From Cichorium intybus (taxonomy: Eukaryota > Streptophyta > Magnoliopsida > Asterales > Asteraceae), in the NCBI GenBank assembly GCA_023525715.1, contig CM042010.1:62942229-63006228 (forward strand): a stretch of DNA of 64,000 nt. The letters are read 5' to 3'. Numbering within the stretch: position 1 is the stretch's first letter; every line of letters starts with the position of its first letter. Of this stretch, positions 24,644 through 36,663 are shown one piece after another. The notes beneath the pieces were generated by a model, which was given only the letters and a program-made list of their open reading frames with translations, ran no database searches and had not been told where the DNA came from. Made by a program: the position numbers and the translations under genes.

Positions 24644-25090
24644 TGGTTTGATGGTGTTGCTGGTGGTTTGCTGGAGTAGTTTTTCTGAACAATTTCGATA
24701 TGGTTGTACTTTTAAACAATATTTTCGTTTGTGTTGTCAACATTTGCTTGGATGTTTGCGGTTGTTTTCAGCCGCTATCAGACTTTTGGGGTTGGATGGT
24801 CTGTGACCCTTTCTCCCTTTTTTGCTTATGAATGGAATGTGTTTTAGCTTTGGTATTTCGCATGCTGACTTTTTTGTTTGATCGCTATCTGCCTTTGGTT
24901 ACTCTTTCCTTTTTTTTTTCTTTTTGTAAGGGTGTTGTTTGCCTTCATTCTATCTGTTACCTTGCATTGCTTAGAATCCAGCAGACTTGTTTGGGGATAT
25001 TGTTTTACTTGCAGGCACGCTTAGGCCAATACAGACGTACTCATAACCTTGCTAAGCAACGTTCGGCCGCTAAGGGTGCCAAACTGAGAG
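24644..25090 (+). other. 3' region of PF04195-like gene, no further gene seen
   Basis: T-rich sequence typical of a plant 3' UTR or intron. A TTGCAG acceptor-like site near 25013 is followed by a basic stretch (RRTHNLAKQRSAAKG) leading into the minisatellite. A coding role for that stretch is possible but unproven. Confidence 0.35.
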
Positions 25091-25378
25091 AAAGGCACAA
25101 GAGGTCCTGTAAAGGCTGCTGGGCCACTGGGGGCGCTAGGCCATGATAAAGGCACCCGAAGTCCTATGAAGGCAGCTGGGCCGCTGGGGGCGCCAGGCCG
25201 TGATAAAGGCACTCGAAGTCCTATGAAGGCAGTTCGGCCGGTGGGGGCGCCAGGCCATGATAAAGGCACACGAAGTCCTGTGAAGGCAGTTGGGCTGCTG
25301 GGGGCGCCAGGCCATGATAAAGGCACGCGAAGTCCTGTGAAGGCAGCTGGGCCATGATAAAGGCACGCGAAGTCCTGT
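25091..25378 (+). repeat. 57-bp minisatellite, coding-compatible 19-residue period
   Basis: Units start at 25091, 25148, 25205, 25262 and 25319, exactly 57 bp apart; the last is shortened and followed by a partial unit. Because 57 is divisible by three, one plus frame reads a repeated GPLGAPGxDKGTRSPxKA peptide for the whole array. There is no clear start codon upstream in that frame (a TGA lies at 25085-25087). A protein is therefore possible only as a downstream exon. Confidence 0.85.
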
Positions 25379-26564
25379 ACATGCATAATGAATGTCAATT
25401 CTCACTTCTTAGTCAGGATAAGCACTAAATTCTCATCCAAGGTTAGTAGGTTCAAGAATGTATTCACATTTCATATTCGCCCTTATCCACTCACTGTACG
25501 ATTTATAACGATTATCAGTAACACCTCCTACATTAATCATGTCTAAACATGTTGCTACCCATGGTTTTAGTCTATTCACGCTATTCACGTACAGCCTCTT
25601 GAGCTATCTTAATCCCCCTACTCAAGTTCTTCATTGATCCGGAATCATACTCCATTCCACCCCCGCATCATTCAAGGGTCTCCCTTCGCTATAGTTGATT
25701 AGTGCTCCACCACTAGGGTTCGAACTTGATCGTACTACTGATTTCTTCAGCTGTGTGCCACATACCCCTGTAACAATGATCAAGGTTCTAATTTCATTCA
25801 CACCAACCTCTCTCTCTTTTAACTATTGTAAATGTGCAAAAGTTCCATCTTCTTCTCGATGTCACACACGTCGACTTGATCGGCTCCCCTATTTATATTT
25901 AACATGCTACTTGCCACGAAGCTTTAACAACTTCTAGTCAAACAAACTTCACCACCGTCTTCAACTTATTCAGCTCTTTAGAGAATGGAAAGCAATCTAC
26001 TCTACTAAGCATGCAACTCACACTAGGGTCAAACACCATCTTAATAGACTTGATTTGATGATGTGAAGACGTTTACATCAACACCATATGCCACTCATCT
26101 ACTTGCTACACTAACCATCCTCGTCCTATCATCGGCTATTCAAAAACAAGTGGTTGATCCAGATTCTCGACCGACACAGTCCGTTCGATCTCTCAAGCAG
26201 GATCAAAACAAGAGTGGGTAACCCCACTATCACATAACCTTAAGGTAGGTACAGGGTTGACTCAGAAGATACCCACCATCTCCTAACGCGTCACTTGCAC
26301 TTCATCAACCATGAGCTGGAACGCTCACTCTCACGCCCTCTTAGTCCCTGCGTGACTCATATGTCTATCGATTGCACGAAGAGGAGTCACAATAAGGGCT
26401 TTGAATGCTCCCTCTTACAACAGTATTCAAGTTCGGTAATCAGCTTTCACATGACCCATATGACCGAACTGGTAACATATTCTTATCGGGGACTTGCAGT
26501 CTGACACGTCATAGTTTTCGATGCGGTAAAAGAATACAAGATAAAACCTTACAACTCACTAACT
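25379..26564 (-). mobile_element. Degenerate gypsy element (protease region), related to the RWP-RK element
   Basis: Minus-strand remnant resembling 8956-9240 and 11690-12200. It includes a decayed protease motif (CDSGVTHSC, about 26200-26245), preceded in minus sense by a charged stretch. It reads through the place where the RWP-RK gene sits in the element at 7169, so it approximates the empty state. Many stops. Confidence 0.5.
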
Positions 26565-27441
26565 AGCGGCAAGTAAGGGTCGAACCGTTGGAGTACGTGG
26601 TTGGCACTTTGTGTCGATAAATCGTGCTATAGTGTCACTCTATAGATGGTGGATCAAGAACACGTGGGAAACAACCAAAACCCATTAAACTAAATAAAAC
26701 AAACTCAAATCTAATTGCAAAACGAGAAAACGATAAACTAAATCCTTCTCTTTATAAAAACAGACCAATATCCAATACCCAAACAATCAAATATCCAGAT
26801 CTAACAAAAACAATGAACTACAGGAATCGAATGATTCTCTTGAGTCTAAACTAACATAACATCAAGTAACCGAGTTGATATAAAATAATAGAAAACCAAA
26901 TATCTAACCAAACTTAGCAATTGGAACTGAAAAAGAGAAAGATCAACCATGGAATCCCTCTTTGATACCCGGGATGCTCCAAAAGTTGGACGGGAGTCCT
27001 CTATTTATAGTGATGGATTTTGGGGTCTCCGAGTCGTGGATAAGGCTGAACTGTGCCATGGACCATCCAGATTCCCGATATGTCGCAATTTGAATTTTGA
27101 AAAACGAAGATTTCATCTTTATCCCAGCTTAACGTCGCTAAGTCGTCATCCGATCCTCGAATTGCATGATTTGAAATTTAAATCTGAAGATTGCGCATTA
27201 TCCACCTTAGCTTCGCTAAGCTAAGAGCTTAGTGTCGCTAACTTTTCTTGATTTTGCCTCCTTGTTGGTTTTGCTCCTCAACTTGTTCCCATTTGCACTT
27301 TTAACCCTACATTTACACTAAAAACACATCCAAAGCACTTTGACACAAAAGTGAGTGATATTCGTCAATTAAGAGAGATAAACTAACTAAAACACAGATT
27401 AATAACACCTAAAATGTCTAACATTACTAGGTGCTATCACA
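26565..27441. repeat. Unclassified inserted repeat, possible LTR
   Basis: Interrupts the gypsy remnant. The right end reads GGTGCTATCACA, so the minus strand begins TGTGATAGCACC, an LTR-like terminus. The left end near AGCGGCAAGTAAGGGTCG is not certain and I found no target duplication. The ORF at 26949-27224 inside it has no recognisable domain. Confidence 0.35.
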
Positions 27442-28204
27442 GTCCCGAAGATAGTGCACTGTTTGGACGCTCTTGAAACGTATACCCTCTCTCTTACTCA
27501 CATCATCCCTTGGTTGGTTTCCTCCCTCCTTCTAACCTGAGAGCGAGTCAGAAGTCCACAACTTTCTAGCCGATGTTGATAACGGTAACATGGCCTGTGC
27601 CACCTTCTTCTTCCGGGCCTAGGTCTCAACTTTCCACCAATCCTTCACCGCCCTCCGCAAAAGATACTTGGAAAAGCGAACCCTCTAACCATCCAAGCAA
27701 CCGCTAGTGAGAAATACGCCCTCGACATCATATATCTTGCGCATGTCAACAATGGTGGGGTCTCAACTTCCCACCAATCCTTCGCCGCCCTCCGCAAAAG
27801 ATACATGGAAAAGCGAACCCTCTGGCCATCCAAGCAACCGCTAGTGAGAAATACGCCCTCAACATTATATATATTGCGCATGTCAACAATGGGGTCTGCC
27901 TCCCCCCGACAACTAGAATAGTACCAATCGTTCCTTTGACATGTCTCTCAAATCCTCCTAATCCTGGTAACATACCCGAAATTCCTCCATAGTCACCCAC
28001 GACTTTTTTGTCGCCATCAGACCTTGAATCTCCCAGGTATACAGATCAACACCCTAGTTATTCCCACTAAACCTCTTGAGCACTATTCTGAAATAGAATG
28101 GACAAAGATTACCACAATGCACTAGCATTTAAATCAACTATGCTAGAGCTTACACACTCAACTCCTTAGATTTCTCGCGACTAATTCCCGACTCGAATTC
28201 GGAT
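27442..28204 (-). mobile_element. Degenerate gypsy gag with internal duplication
   Basis: The minus strand encodes pieces such as RVRFSMYLLRRAAKDWWEV, resembling the capsid part of gypsy gag. A unit of about 140 bp occurs twice in tandem (about 27621-27760 and 27761-27898), duplicating this piece. 28080-28204 resembles 12200-12310 of the RWP-RK element. Confidence 0.5.
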
Positions 28205-30010
28205 CCTTTGCTCAAATCTCGTAGGAAAGATATGAACGAAGTGTTGCTCAAATCTCGAAGGAAAGGCGAAATGTATCCATTTGATCTAAAGCCTATTGTG
28301 GGTGCACCTTCCATATGCCTATTTTCAAAGGCATGTTCTAATCTGAGTTGGTTATGGTATCGACATCTATCCCATTTAAATTTAATAAACATCAACAAGA
28401 TAATTTCTCTTGACTTGGTTCGGGGGATGCCAGCTCTAAAATTTGATAACGACACTTTGTGGGCTGCATGTGAACACGAAAAGAAAAACCACCAAGGGCA
28501 CCCGGTTACAACCGACACCGACATATTCGAACCCCTAGAGCTTCTGCACATAGATTTGTGTGAACCTTCGTCTGTTGAATCCTTGGGTGGCAAGAAGTAC
28601 ATTCTAGTAAACGTTACTGATTTCTCCATATTCATATGGGTCATCTTTCTAAGTAAAAAATCTAATACTTTGAAAGAACTTGTCGAGACCAGTGAGAACC
28701 AACTAAAGTGATAATAGCACCAAGTTCAAGAATCAGGCTCTTGACTCATTTTTACAAGAAAAAGGGATCTCTCAAAACTTTTTAGCTCCTTACACACCAC
28801 AGCAAAATGGTGTCGTTGAAAGGAGAAATAGGTCATTATGCAAAGCAATTAGGAGAATGCTAAATTTTGCCAATCTTCCTATGTATTTCTGGGCTGAAGC
28901 CATTGCCACTGCATGTTTCACTCAGAACAAATCATTCGTACATAGACGTTTCAACATCACACCATACAATGTTATCAACCGAAGAAAGCCTAATGTCAAA
29001 TTCTTCCACATCTTCGGTTGCAGATGCTTCATTATGAAGATGAAGGACCTTCTAACCAAATTTAGCATAAAGTCCGACGATGGAATCTTTCTTGGCTACT
29101 CTCAAACATCAAATTTGTATTAGGTTCTAAACAAGCAAAAAAAAAAGAAGATCGAAGAAACGTCCAATCTTACTTTCAATGACTACTATATCAAGAAATC
29201 AGAAACCATCCTCCCACGATTGTCTATCTTCCATGAACCTCCTGATATTACTCAACCCTTAACATCTTTCGATACTGATTTTTCTTTTCTATTTGATTGC
29301 CCAACACGTGTCATTGATTCCGAAGTTCATGCATAGAAAATAATGTACCAGAATCTACAAAGTTAACTCAAGATCATCCTATGGATTCTGACACAACTAA
29401 TGCAACAGCTCCATCCATCGAGGAGGAGCTTCACATATCAACATCAAATGGGTCATTTGTAGAGGGGGAGCATGCTATCTCTACTGTTCGATCTCCCTCA
29501 GAGGACACCTCAAAGATGAATGAAAATGAATCAACAATTGAAGGGAGCAGGGGTCCACACCTCACCATAAAATACATCAAACCAAGTTGCTTAGCTCGAG
29601 GGGTAGAATATAACTCCTTATGATCCTACTGTTGAAGATGACTCTCATGTTATCTCTCCTGTTCCTACTGCCGAAGATGACTCCCATTCAACCCCTGTTT
29701 ACCCCTCCAATATAGAAGAAATAATTGTTGAAAGACATCCATACTATGAATCATAATATCCTCCTCTAAAAAAGTGGTCTCGAGATCATCCGATGGAACA
29801 TGTTCTTGGAAATACTCAAGATGGGGTTCTCACACGTGCACAACTAAAAGAAAGACAAAACGAAATTTACAAAAATTCAGAATTTTGCATGTTCAATGTT
29901 TTCATTTCTAAAGTAGAGCCGAACACCGTAAAAGATGCTTTTGAGCACCCTGATTGGGTCGAATCCATTCAAAGTGAATTAGCAGATTTTGAAAGAAATA
30001 AAGTTTAAGA
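28205..30010 (+). pseudogene. Ty1/copia pol remnant (integrase to start of reverse transcriptase)
   Basis: Plus-strand fragments keep the order of copia pol. GAG-pre-integrase (WYRHLSHLNL) and an integrase start (LLHIDLCEP) lie at 28208-28711. The next part (YTPQQNGVVERRNR, near 28790) continues after a frameshift, then FHIFGCRCF, and the N-terminal reverse-transcriptase region at 29793-30008 (HPDWVESIQSEL). Gag, the protease and most of the reverse transcriptase are missing. Several stops and shifts. Confidence 0.75.
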
Positions 30011-31545
30011 TGTAACACCCGGTTTCTCACACAACATGATACACCAAAATATTTCTCAAAAGTTATCATACATGCAAAGGTGTAACGTGCCAGTAAGCAA
30101 CCACAATATTTAGGTTGTATCAAAAGACATGGTACAATACAAGTTATACCCAAACTGTTGGGTTACAAAAAACATCATCACAAAAGAAATACGAACTAGT
30201 CTTGGTCCAGAGCTATCCCTTGGCCACACTCTTCCCTTTGCCACTACTACTAGGACTTGTAACAATAAACACAACATTCATGAGCTACACTAGCTCAGTG
30301 AGTAATAACACAGTAATTGAAATAATTATCAATACTCATCAAAAGCATTCTAATATGTATATATAAACTCAATTCTCACTTTTGAACCGATTGTGGTGTA
30401 AATCAACCACACATGGCATCAACCATTGACTAGTATGTTTCAGCTACACACTTACATTCCCGTCGTATTTGCCTCTCATATAGAGTTATTGCCCACTTGC
30501 AACATCAACCCCTTCATAATTCATTCGATTAGATTACTAACCCTCGATTTGTTCGATATGCGATATCTTCGAGTCTCTTGTTCTCACGTCTCTTCTACAC
30601 ATATCAACTGTATTTTCACATCATAGAGTTAGTCACTATCATCCTCACAAATCCTCAAAAGGTTGGCTTAAAAAGTTACACCATTTAAAAGATACAAAGA
30701 CTCTATCCAGGGGACTTATCATCGCTATATTATGATGATAGAATCACTATCTTATAATGATAGAGTCGCTATCATCAGTCTGGCTGAATTCCATCGTGAT
30801 TGCTCGCGGGATAGAAGCGTTATCTCTTATAGATAGCGATGCTATCTATGTTGTTCAGCAAAAATTCACCTCTGAATGGATTTATCCCTCAACACCTCAA
30901 AATAATACAATCCTAACTAATATTTTATCTCACAAACAAGTTCCATAAACATAAAATTAAATCAGAGCAACTAAACATACGGATTTGGACATCTATGGCG
31001 TCAAACCCCTAATTTCCCTAAGACAAATCCAACTTACCTTGTATTTTGGAGTTGTAACACTTCTAGCTATAAATTATACCCCTTCTAAGTATCCTCCTTC
31101 GATTCGTTGACACAAAACTCTCAATTTCGCTCTTGATGTGAGTGTTTGCGTATTTTTGGTTCTATCCCTCGATTTACAGACTAAGGGGGTATTTATGGTT
31201 TTTAAAGATAGCCTCGTTATCTCTTAGAGATATCATCGCTAACTCACATATTCTCCTTTTAGCACTATACTTTCTAAGTTACACCTGAAATAACAACCTT
31301 CTTTTCCTATTTAACCACCACATGTAACCAAAATTTACCCGTAACAGGTTCCAAGCCACACCACACATATAAAAAGGCATTTTATCACGTTCTACCTTCT
31401 CAAATCGTCTATGCACCGAAAATAAGTAAAAAGACTATCATAACCTTTACTTTCATCAAATCCTACCAACACAACAATAGCTACTAGTTATATATAATGA
31501 AACTTACTTGCACCAAGTATCATTAATCTGAAAACAGTTCTCACA
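30011..31545 (+). mobile_element. Solo LTR inserted in copia remnant
   Basis: Starts TGTAACACCC and ends TCTCACA. The copia reverse-transcriptase frame stops at 30010 and resumes near 31551. Flanking 5-mers are TAAGA and TGTGA, which share three of five positions, consistent with an old target duplication. Inside, 30715-30860 is rich in palindromic 'gatagcgatgctatc'-type motifs. No coding sequence. Confidence 0.55.
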
Positions 31546-31700
31546 TGTGATTACTCCCTAAAATGGCTAATGCCTCTGTTGTGGGACTAAAATGAGTTTT
31601 TAGAAATAAACTTGACACTGTTGGAAACATTGTGCGAAATAAAGCATGTTTGGTTGTTAAAGGATACTGTTAACAATATGGAATTGATTACGAAGTATAA
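31546..31700 (+). pseudogene. Continuation of copia reverse-transcriptase remnant
   Basis: After the solo LTR the plus strand reads SVVGLK, a stop, VFRNKLDTVGNIVRNKACLV and YGIDYE, the normal continuation of a copia reverse transcriptase. It then breaks off into AT-rich sequence. Confidence 0.7.
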
Positions 31701-32005
31701 ATACTTTTCTAGATGGTAATGAACTGTGTTTATACTTATAAAACATATTTATACTTCTAAAAAAATGTTAAAATTCATATTATACTTCTTAAAATATAAA
31801 AACATATGTTTATACTTCTAGAAATGTTCTTATAATTCTAAATTGTAAAAATATGTTCTAGAAGTATACATACTTGGGGTAAAAAAATTGAACCAAAATA
31901 CGTTTTAGAAGTACACATATATTTTTTTTAGAAGTATAAGTACTTCTTTTAGAAGTATAAATATATATTTTTATGTTTTTAAAAGTATAAAATATTTTTT
32001 AAGAA

Positions 32006-32095
<90 letters not shown>
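31701..32095. repeat. AT-rich degenerate 'TTAGAAGTATA' repeat and (TA)n tract
   Basis: A dozen or so variants of TATACTTCTA/TAGAAGTATA on either strand, then (TA)n from 32007. The same motif reappears at 43080-43100, beyond the copia insertion, showing that the two TA tracts were once one. Confidence 0.6.
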
Positions 32096-32100
<5 letters not shown>

Positions 32101-32364
32101 TAAATTCAGCGTTACCACGACAATTATGAACAAACTAAAAATTAGAATATAGATGAAGAAAGAAAGAAAGCTTGAGAGTTTGGAGAGAGTAGAAAGAGTT
32201 TATATCACTTGTGAAAGAGTTGATATGAGATGCATTTTCTTCCTTACATTGATGGTCTATTTATACTACCAAGTCTACTATTCAAATATAGTTGTTTAAT
32301 TGGTAAATGCAAAGTGATGACAAAGTGATGACATAATGTTGTCATTCACCAATTACTTGTAACA
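32096..32364 (-). repeat. 3' LTR of copia element (269 bp)
   Basis: Matches 42028-42296 with a few substitutions. The first base is changed (A for T) at the edge of the TA tract. Confidence 0.88.
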
Positions 32365-32864
32365 CTCCCCCTTGAATGACATCATTCTACATCAGAGTTC
32401 AACTTTGAAGTACTGCCTCATTAAAAACCTTGCTAAAGAAAACCCAGTGGGAAAAAACTTTAGCGAAGGGAAAAAGAGTGCAGTGTCTAGTTGACTCCCC
32501 CTCATTTAGATATCGAATGACCATTATGTATTGTGTAGATGTCTCATTCCAATACCATGAACATGTTTTCTAAATATCTTGGTAGGAAGTGCCTTTGTGA
32601 AAAGATCTGCTGCATTCTATGCAGTTATCTCGGTCATAAACCTTATAGCGGTCACCGAGCGAGATATGATTTAGCGTTTATCGCGGTGGTATAGCGGTGG
32701 TATAGCGGTTTTTTTTTATTGTTACTTTTAGACTTTTAATACTACGTATAATTAATATCACAAAAAGTTGCATAAAAATGTCACATAAAACATAGATAGT
32801 ATTCTAATATGAAAAGTGTAAAGTGTCAAACATAAATCTAATCACAATCCACGGGTTCGGCATC

Positions 32865-35579
32865 CTAGTCAACATCGTTTAAAGCATTCACATCTTCATG
32901 AAGCTCTTCCACTACATCTCCAATCTCATCATCATCATCTCTATAACGATCCCTTTTGCTCCTAGTACGTGGCCCATCATCTGCATGTCCTCTCCCCGCT
33001 TGTTGCACAGATGACCAAAGAAGACCATCACTTGCATTCACAAACTCTTGAAGTTCATCCTCTGTTGGTACCGTCCACTCATCATTCTCCTCCACGTCTC
33101 TTAACAAAATGGGATCTAAAGATTTGTTTTTCAAAGAATCGAAACGCCTTTGTAACCTTATGTTGTATTGGATAAATACAAGATCATTAAGTTTCTGCTG
33201 CAACAGACAATTTCTTTTTTTTGAGTGTAACTGTAAAAAAAGAAGTAAAATGTGTTACTTAATGAAACTAAAACAAATATAATTTAAAAAAATACTTGTA
33301 AAAAAAGAACTTACGTTATCAAATGCACTCCAATTGCGTTCACAAGGTGAAGCACTACAAGTTTGACTAAGGACCGTGATAGCAAATTTTTGGAGCACAG
33401 GTGTATCGATCCCATAAGCTCGCCACCATATATCTATATTATAAATAGAAGTAGTGAGCTTATAGAAAATACGAAATAAAAAATTTTAAATTAGTAAATA
33501 CATTAAAATTTTTAACTTACATGGTGCATTTTTCGTTCTAGTCCTTTTTGCAGCTGTAGTTCCAAATTGGCCACCTGAATCTATGTAAAGATTTAATTCT
33601 TGTCTCAAAGTATCATTCTCATCTTCATCGGGAACAAGATGATCAATGGCAATATAAAGACCCGTGATAATCTCTTTATTTTTTTCAATCCCTTTCGAAT
33701 TTTCTCCATAAAAAATGGCAGGGTTAAGAAAACATCCAGCTGTAAATTTAGTAAACATTTAAAACCAAATAATTGCATTAATTATTGAACTAAATAAATA
33801 AGCAAAAAAGTTTATACCTGCATGTAAAGGATGATGAAGTTGATCGGTCCATCTAGACTGAATCATAGCCAAAACTCTACTAATCAATCTGTCATTAGAC
33901 CCACCCTCTAGATTTTTGGTTATTTGGTATTTCGCTCTACTCATCGCGTCATAAATATAAGCCATACACGGCTTTTCCTCCGTATCAACCAACCGAACCA
34001 AATCCACCAAAGGAGCGAGTACTTGACAAGCTAGATAAACATTGTCCCAAAATTCTTGTTTTGCAACTATTCTCTCGACTCTTTTTCCGGCTGGTTTCTT
34101 TGGAAAGTCACTTTTGGTCCATTGTTCAGAAACAAAAAACACTTGAAGATGGTGGCGGTTCTCATGTACACTCTGCAGAGTATAGAACTAAGTTGCAAAT
34201 CTAGTTACACAAGACCTATGTAACTCTTTATTCTTTGTCAACCTCCGCATCATATTGAGGATCCTTCCGTGGTTATAAATATAAACCACAACTGCTCTTG
34301 CATCAATCAAAGCATTCTTTATTTTCGGTATTTTGTCCCCAATATCTCCTATCATGAGATTAACACAATGTGTTGCACATGGAGTCCAAAACAACTTGGG
34401 ATGTTGCTCTTCCAAAAGTCTTCCCGCGGCTTTGAAGTTTGAACCGTTATCCGTAATAAACTATAAGAAAATAATTAAAATGGTTAATAACAAAGATAGA
34501 AAGTTAAAATATAGTAATAAAAACTACAATTACCTGCACTATATTTTCCTCTCCAACTTCTTCAATAACTTCATTTATCATCTTTACAATTAATTGAGCA
34601 TCTTTTACATGCTCTGATGCATCAATTGACTTTAGAAATATTGTACCACTGGGACAATTGACTAAAAAGTTTATCAAACTCCTTCCTTTCCCGTCTGTCC
34701 AAAAATCAGACATAATGCTACATCCAAATTTCTCCCATTCTGGTCGAAGTGAATCCACAAACGATTTAGTATCTTCTAAAACATCCTTCAACAATGTCAC
34801 ACGAATATTATGATAACTTGGAGCAGGCATACCTAACATGTCCACAAAATACAATTAACATTTTATTAGTAATTAGAAAAATGTTAATAATAATGCTAAG
34901 AATTAATAAAAGTAATTAGTTGATTACCTTTTCCATAGTCTCCAATAGCATCAATCATACCTTGGAAGTTCTCATCACGTACAGCATTGAAAGGCAAACC
35001 AACCGAATAAGCCCATAATGCAATCTTTTTCCAAGCAACCATCTTCAACTTCTCTTTAATTGGATTATTTTTATCCAATGTGCTTTGCTTTGTTTTTCCA
35101 CGATCCATCTTAAACATAGTGTCAATAGGACCACGCACATTACTAGCACCTACAAACTTTCTTTTCTTAACATGTATGCCTTCTTCTTCTTCCTCATCAT
35201 CGTTATCAGAAAGATCTATACAATCTGTGTTTGCTGATCTAAGTATTTCCACAGTTCTTTGTTTTTCCTTTTTCTTTTTGTCTTTTTCTTTCATAGATGC
35301 AAGAACTCTATTGGTGATATCTGTAGTCACCTTAGGACAACCAGTAACATTTCCTGCGATATGTGCTAGGTGTTCTTTTAACCTTGTGATCCCTCCACAC
35401 ATTCTTTTGTCACACAAAGTACACGTTACATTTGCTTTTTTTAAGGGATCTTTGATAACTCCCCATTCCCAAGCCATATCTTTATTTGAGTTTGAGCTAA
35501 TTGTACCCGCATCTGATGTTGAATTAATAGTAGTGGTGTTGGTTGGATTTACAGAGGCATGTGAAGATTGATTCTCCAT
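32865..35579 (-). pseudogene. hAT transposase gene, six exons, one in-frame stop
   Basis: Predicted exons: 34928-35579, 34534-34832, 33818-34460, 33521-33739, 33315-33433 and 32865-33230. All have GT-AG sites and matching phases, giving 765 residues. In order: a BED-type zinc finger (TCTLCDKRMCGG...HLAH), an acidic and basic linker, a DUF659-type region (IMSDFWTDGKGRS), the TDNGSNFK and CATHCVNLM stretch of the catalytic core, and the C-terminal hAT dimerisation segment (WWRAYG...CERNWS). The sole visible lesion is TAG at about 34185-34187 in exon 3. An upstream ATG at 35612 is in frame and could be the start. The intact enzyme would bind the ATCTCGG-rich ends and cut and paste the element. 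Confidence 0.85.
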
Positions 35580-36655
35580 AATTTTTTTAACCTGTTTCAG
35601 TACAAGTTTCATTCCAGCCTCAAGGCATCAAATAACAAATTACCATTACAGATTTCTGATTCTAAAAGAACTAACAACTAAGAACAAGAAACAGCTCAAC
35701 AGGTCGATTCTAAGAACTAACAACTAACAAGTAAATAGTAATCGACATTCTGATTTTAAGAAAAAAGAGAACAATAACTAATAATCAATTTCTGATTTTA
35801 AGAAACAAGAGAACAAGAACTAATAATCGAAATTTGATTCTGATTTAAGAACTAACAACTAAGAAACAACAGAACAAGAATCGATTTCTGATTTCAAACC
35901 AATCGATTTCTGATATCAAACCAACAGAACAACAATCTAATTTTGATTTTAAAACACTTACAAGTTACAAGTTGTAGTCGACAGGATAGAATCACGACTT
36001 CAAACAATTTCAGTCGTTTGACAGCAACCGAATTGATGTCGAGTTGGGGCCTTCGGGTCGTCGACTAAGAAACAAAAGAACAAGAATCGATTTCTGATTT
36101 CAAACCAATCGATTTCTGATTTCAAACCAACAGAACAACAATCGAAATTTTGATTTTAAAACACTTACAAGTTGTAGTCGACAGGAGAGAATCACGATTC
36201 ACGACTTCAAACAATTTCAGTTCGTTTGACATCATGCGAATTGATGTCGAGTTGGGGCCTTGGGGTCGTCGACTTCGAGTCCGACTTCAGAGCTGTCGTT
36301 GTAGAGGGAGACTAGAGAAGTAGAGATATGAAAATTTTCAAACAATTTCCTGATTAGGTTAGGTCATCGAGTAGTGTTTTTGTTTGGGTCATCTTTAAAA
36401 AATCGGGTTTAGACATAGTTCTTTTTAGCCCAATAAGGTTTTTTTTAAAGATGAATTAGCCCAACCGTGTACCATCGCAATCTCCCGCTATTACCGCTAT
36501 CTCGGACACCTTAATCTCGGGAAATCTCGGCCTTTATCGGCGCTAATCTCGCTGGCGAGATTACTGACCGAGATTTTGAATTCTATCTCGCCCTACCCCC
36601 GAGAAACGCTATCTCGGCGCTATCTCGGCGAGATCTCCCGAGATTGACTGCATAG
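35580..36655 (-). other. 5' region of hAT element with tandem duplication
   Basis: Two copies of a unit of about 200 bp (about 35866-36066 and 36067-36272), each ending in 'gttggggcctt-ggtcgtcgac'. They lie upstream of the transposase gene, so they may be its duplicated promoter. The remainder to 36655 is subterminal repeat. Confidence 0.6.
36478..36655. repeat. Subterminal ATCTCG motif cluster of hAT
   Basis: Around ten direct or inverted copies of ATCTCGG or CGAGAT within 180 bp. Similar motifs (TTATCTCGG, GAGCGAGATAT) occur at the opposite end near 32626-32670. Clustered short motifs of this kind are typical transposase binding sites in plant hAT elements. Confidence 0.6.
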
Positions 36656-36663
36656 GCTGCATT

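Larger units (their letters stand above)
32617..36655 (-). mobile_element. hAT DNA transposon, 4.0 kb, near-complete
   Basis: Terminal inverted repeats begin CTATGCAGT at both ends, with ATCTCGG next. The 8-bp target duplication GCTGCATT is exact (32609-32616 and 36656-36663), the hallmark of hAT elements. It is inserted in the copia RNase H region. It encodes one transposase gene on the minus strand. Subterminal ATCTCG motifs cluster at 36478-36650. Confidence 0.93.

Noticed and set aside
25091..25378. CRISPR-like array
   Set aside because: Contiguous 57-bp minisatellite without spacers in a plant genome.
26949..27224. 91-residue ORF with Met start
   Set aside because: Lies in an LTR-like repeat, no recognisable domain, no support for expression.
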